From NCBI GenBank assembly GCA_020433835.1, contig JAGRBY010000143.1, forward strand, positions 1 through 13,446: 13,446 nt of DNA, in the 5' to 3' direction. The stretch is from Anaerolineae bacterium (GTDB lineage: Bacteria > Chloroflexota > Anaerolineae > 4572-78 > J111). The notes under the pieces were generated by a model. It was not told the DNA's origin. It did not search any database and saw only the letters and a list, made by a program, of their open reading frames with translations. Shown here in pieces: positions 12,501 to 13,446 of this stretch; the first letter of the stretch is position 1; each line of letters opens with the position of its first letter. The translations under genes were made by a program, and so were the position numbers.

Positions 12501-13446
12501 GGATCAGGTTGCGTTTCATCGTTGTTGGAGCCGCAACCAGCGTTTGTTTGTTGAGCACCACGCCGATAACCCAACCGGCCGAAGGTACGGAACTGTAGAA
12601 CAGCCAGGCATCTTCTCCGGTGATAAGATCCTGTCCCTCGCGCCAAAAACTCTCGCCGCTCAACGCACGCTCGGCGTCGCGAATGAGGGTGTCGTCATCA
12701 AAGTTGGCAGCCTGGTTGTAAATGGTCGTTCCTAAAAAATTGGGGGTCGGGTGGGCAATAAAAGTTCCGTCGTGGGCCAAAATAAAGCTGTAGCCCTCTT
12801 CACCCAAATCGAGCTGTTTAACCAGGTCGGCTAGTGTTTCCAAAGAATGGATACCCGCTATCAAACCGGACGGCTCATTGTTCTCATAAAATACGGCGTG
12901 GTAGGGAGCCAGCCACGCCTGCGGTGCCGGTGCATAAAAAGGGGTGAGCCAGCGGTCGCCGGTGGCCATCGTTTCGGTAAACCAGGCGGCATCGGGATTG
13001 GTCGTATTGGTATAATTGTAGGTGTCTTCCACCTGACGCCGCTCAAGATCACCTTCGACCGTTCTAATAAAATAGGGCGAGTAGAGTTCGACATTGGGGT
13101 TGTAAGTGTATGGCTCAAACGCTGCGCCGACGCCATAGATTTGGGGATTCTGCTCCACGGCGGCGCGTAATCGGTTGGCAAGCTGATCCTTCGGCAAAGT
13201 GCCGCTGCTAAGATCGACGGCAATGCTATCAACCAACGTTTTTAACTGCGTGAGTTCTTGGGAGATGTAGTCAACTACGACTTGAGCATTGTGTTCGGCT
13301 TCGTCAAAAGCGAGTTTTTCCCGCTGGGTAGTCTCCTGATAGAAGCGAAAACCCAAAAACAGGGTGACAAATAGACTGGCGAAACAGAGCACCAGAATGA
13401 CGTTGTAAACTTGTTTGTGGATCGATTTTTCATGCTGAACAGCAAC
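9538..13446 (-). CDS. Cache sensor - pentameric channel-like (pLGIC) module - family 5 solute-binding protein fusion (5' end outside window)
   Basis: At least 1,302 residues; the frame stays open to the window edge, and the first in-window GTG (13392) falls inside a membrane helix, so the true start lies upstream. Numbering from that GTG: residues 1-17 end the first membrane helix; about 20-290 is a double-Cache sensor (IYGVGAAFEP ... DAAWFTETMATGDRWLTPFY ... GYSFILAHDGTFIAHP); helices lie at 295-317 and 326-348. Residues 385-558 are beta-rich and resemble the ligand-binding domain of prokaryotic pentameric channels: IPTGIMIETVTI, GYIWQKYP, GWTFRAKL, the pro-loop-like KYPFDEAEIQI (470-480), NIVLVPDLDEY and EDWTV. 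Four helices follow (561-587, 592-612, 621-645, 662-684), M1 preceded by the typical Arg (Arg559/560). After a Pro/Thr linker, 730-1275 is a full SBP_bac_5 peptide-type binding domain (LPALATTWSASEDGLEWTF, PPFNDVRVRRAFSAAIDRE). Helix counting puts Cache, channel-like and SBP domains all outside. The Cache and SBP calls are firm. The channel call rests on motif order; DUF4436-like membrane proteins also carry YPFD and are an alternative. Confidence 0.85.
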   Translation of the reverse strand, partial: VAVQHEKSIHKQVYNVILVLCFASLFVTLFLGFRFYQETTQREKLAFDEAEHNAQVVVDYISQELTQLKTLVDSIAVDLSSGTLPKDQLANRLRAAVEQNPQIYGVGAAFEPYTYNPNVELYSPYFIRTVEGDLERRQVEDTYNYTNTTNPDAAWFTETMATGDRWLTPFYAPAPQAWLAPYHAVFYENNEPSGLIAGIHSLETLADLVKQLDLGEEGYSFILAHDGTFIAHPTPNFLGTTIYNQAANFDDDTLIRDAERALSGESFWREGQDLITGEDAWLFYSSVPSAGWVIGVVLNKQTLVAAPTTMKRNLIHILLSVIAFLLFLSILVFQADRGKPFRLWSVSITTALLFTAGISLICTMEFVYPSRNNSQVVLMNKTALNKELNTVVQSFQRDGQPPPLQIPTGIMIETVTIDSTTENIVTGYIWQKYPLDLPDDIDKEIILPDVPDPEGLALEEMYRFQRGNVEVIGWTFRAKLKQQPQVAKYPFDEAEIQIQIWPKSLNKNIVLVPDLDEYQFTNPTQTPGLVESLVLEDWTVKRSFFGYRYNKYNATFGSSQVIKKFNIPDLSFNIDIRRNILSPMVAYAITLSVVMALMFAVMVIHAETSFNVLSYAAALFFVVAVTHVGLRSELNTHDVVYLEHGFIIMYLVLLSVSINSMIFYSNINLPLVQYRDNLIPKLLYWPALQGIMLAITISVFYPATNPAEALDAVRHHHASVVTPIAAAPRDLVPAVTRTPETTIALSEQTTLRLALSKDPTTLDPSQANDTISTDQIGNLFVGLTRIDIDTGQVLPALATTWSASEDGLEWTFTLRQDIPWVQYNPQTGQAAQVIDFDGQPRYVNARDVVYGIQRALLSDNSSVPLLYVIKNAREINTAQTTDGQPTSLSAKDIGVVALDDQTVQITLETPAAYLPALLAYPITYPLPKWAINEWADLWTEPGRINTSGPYLLHSWDRGQQITLVKNPLWVEADQIQVERLVQPIIPEAEDRLALYKNDDLDLLEKLQDVEAVKAEPALNAELEFYPLLCTTYLGFVHTKPPFNDVRVRRAFSAAIDREAIATLLDGGGIPATSLAPPGVFGAPAPGTVGQNYDPDLARESLQEFLDEKGFTIAEFNDTYHITYGTSGQLSEFESAIITMWADVLGVEVTPSTLPWSEYKNAVEKNTPVEEMYNIYQYTWYADYPDENNWVHELFNSEVGINRLRRNCADPNCQATTGPTHFDELTIAAGQNNDPKQRVKLYAEAEKILAVDEAAYAPVYHCARSALTKPWLTRTYPRMGAPDYWTWHVDVAKQQAGERQQQE

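Overview
The window looks like a piece of a Chloroflexota (Anaerolineae-type) chromosome. This is inferred from protein style: long Thr/Pro stalks on surface proteins, a small tetratricopeptide-like front end joined to an unrelated domain, GAF-NarX-type kinases, and moderate GC with repeat-rich AT-biased spacers. No rRNA, tRNA, CRISPR array or transposase gene is visible, and the species cannot be named from the sequence.

Layout. (1) 108-1409 (minus) encodes a protein with a TPR-like N-terminus, a short coiled coil, a possible winged helix and a PD-(D/E)XK nuclease domain of the type found at the C-terminus of Card1/Can2 (DUF1887), without an obvious CARF domain. (2) Divergent to it, 1584-2372 encodes a zinc-dependent phospholipase C-like protein. 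(3) 2373-2689 is a gene-free spacer full of palindromes, including one copy of a hairpin repeat also present at 44-68. (4) A strong sigma-70-type promoter (2690-2717) precedes a two-component pair: a soluble GAF sensor kinase and a NarL/LuxR-type response regulator, overlapping by 14 nt. (5) 4824-7926 is a two-gene glycosylation unit: a GT2 polyprenyl-phosphate glycosyltransferase and a YfhO-like multi-membrane protein, also overlapping by 14 nt. (6) 8024-9079 encodes a membrane-anchored surface protein with a Thr/Pro stalk and a C-terminal Excalibur calcium-binding motif. Its promoter core carries a perfect 14-bp palindrome. (7) 9080-9281 contains a long hairpin built partly of heptamer repeats, followed by a gene for a 75-residue membrane protein.

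(8) The most remarkable object is the minus-strand gene that fills 9538 to the right edge and runs out of the window at its 5' end. It encodes, in order, an extracellular Cache sensor, two membrane helices, a beta-rich domain plus four-helix bundle resembling a pentameric ligand-gated ion channel (pro-loop receptor, GLIC-like YPFD signature), and a complete family-5 peptide-type solute-binding protein at the C-terminus. Predicted topology places all three possible ligand-binding domains outside the cell. This looks like a receptor or channel with two extra sensor domains.

Together the right two thirds of the window is devoted to the cell envelope: sensing (kinase pair, Cache/channel/SBP fusion), decoration (GT2 + YfhO) and surface proteins. 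The nuclease on the left is the only gene with a flavour of genome defence.
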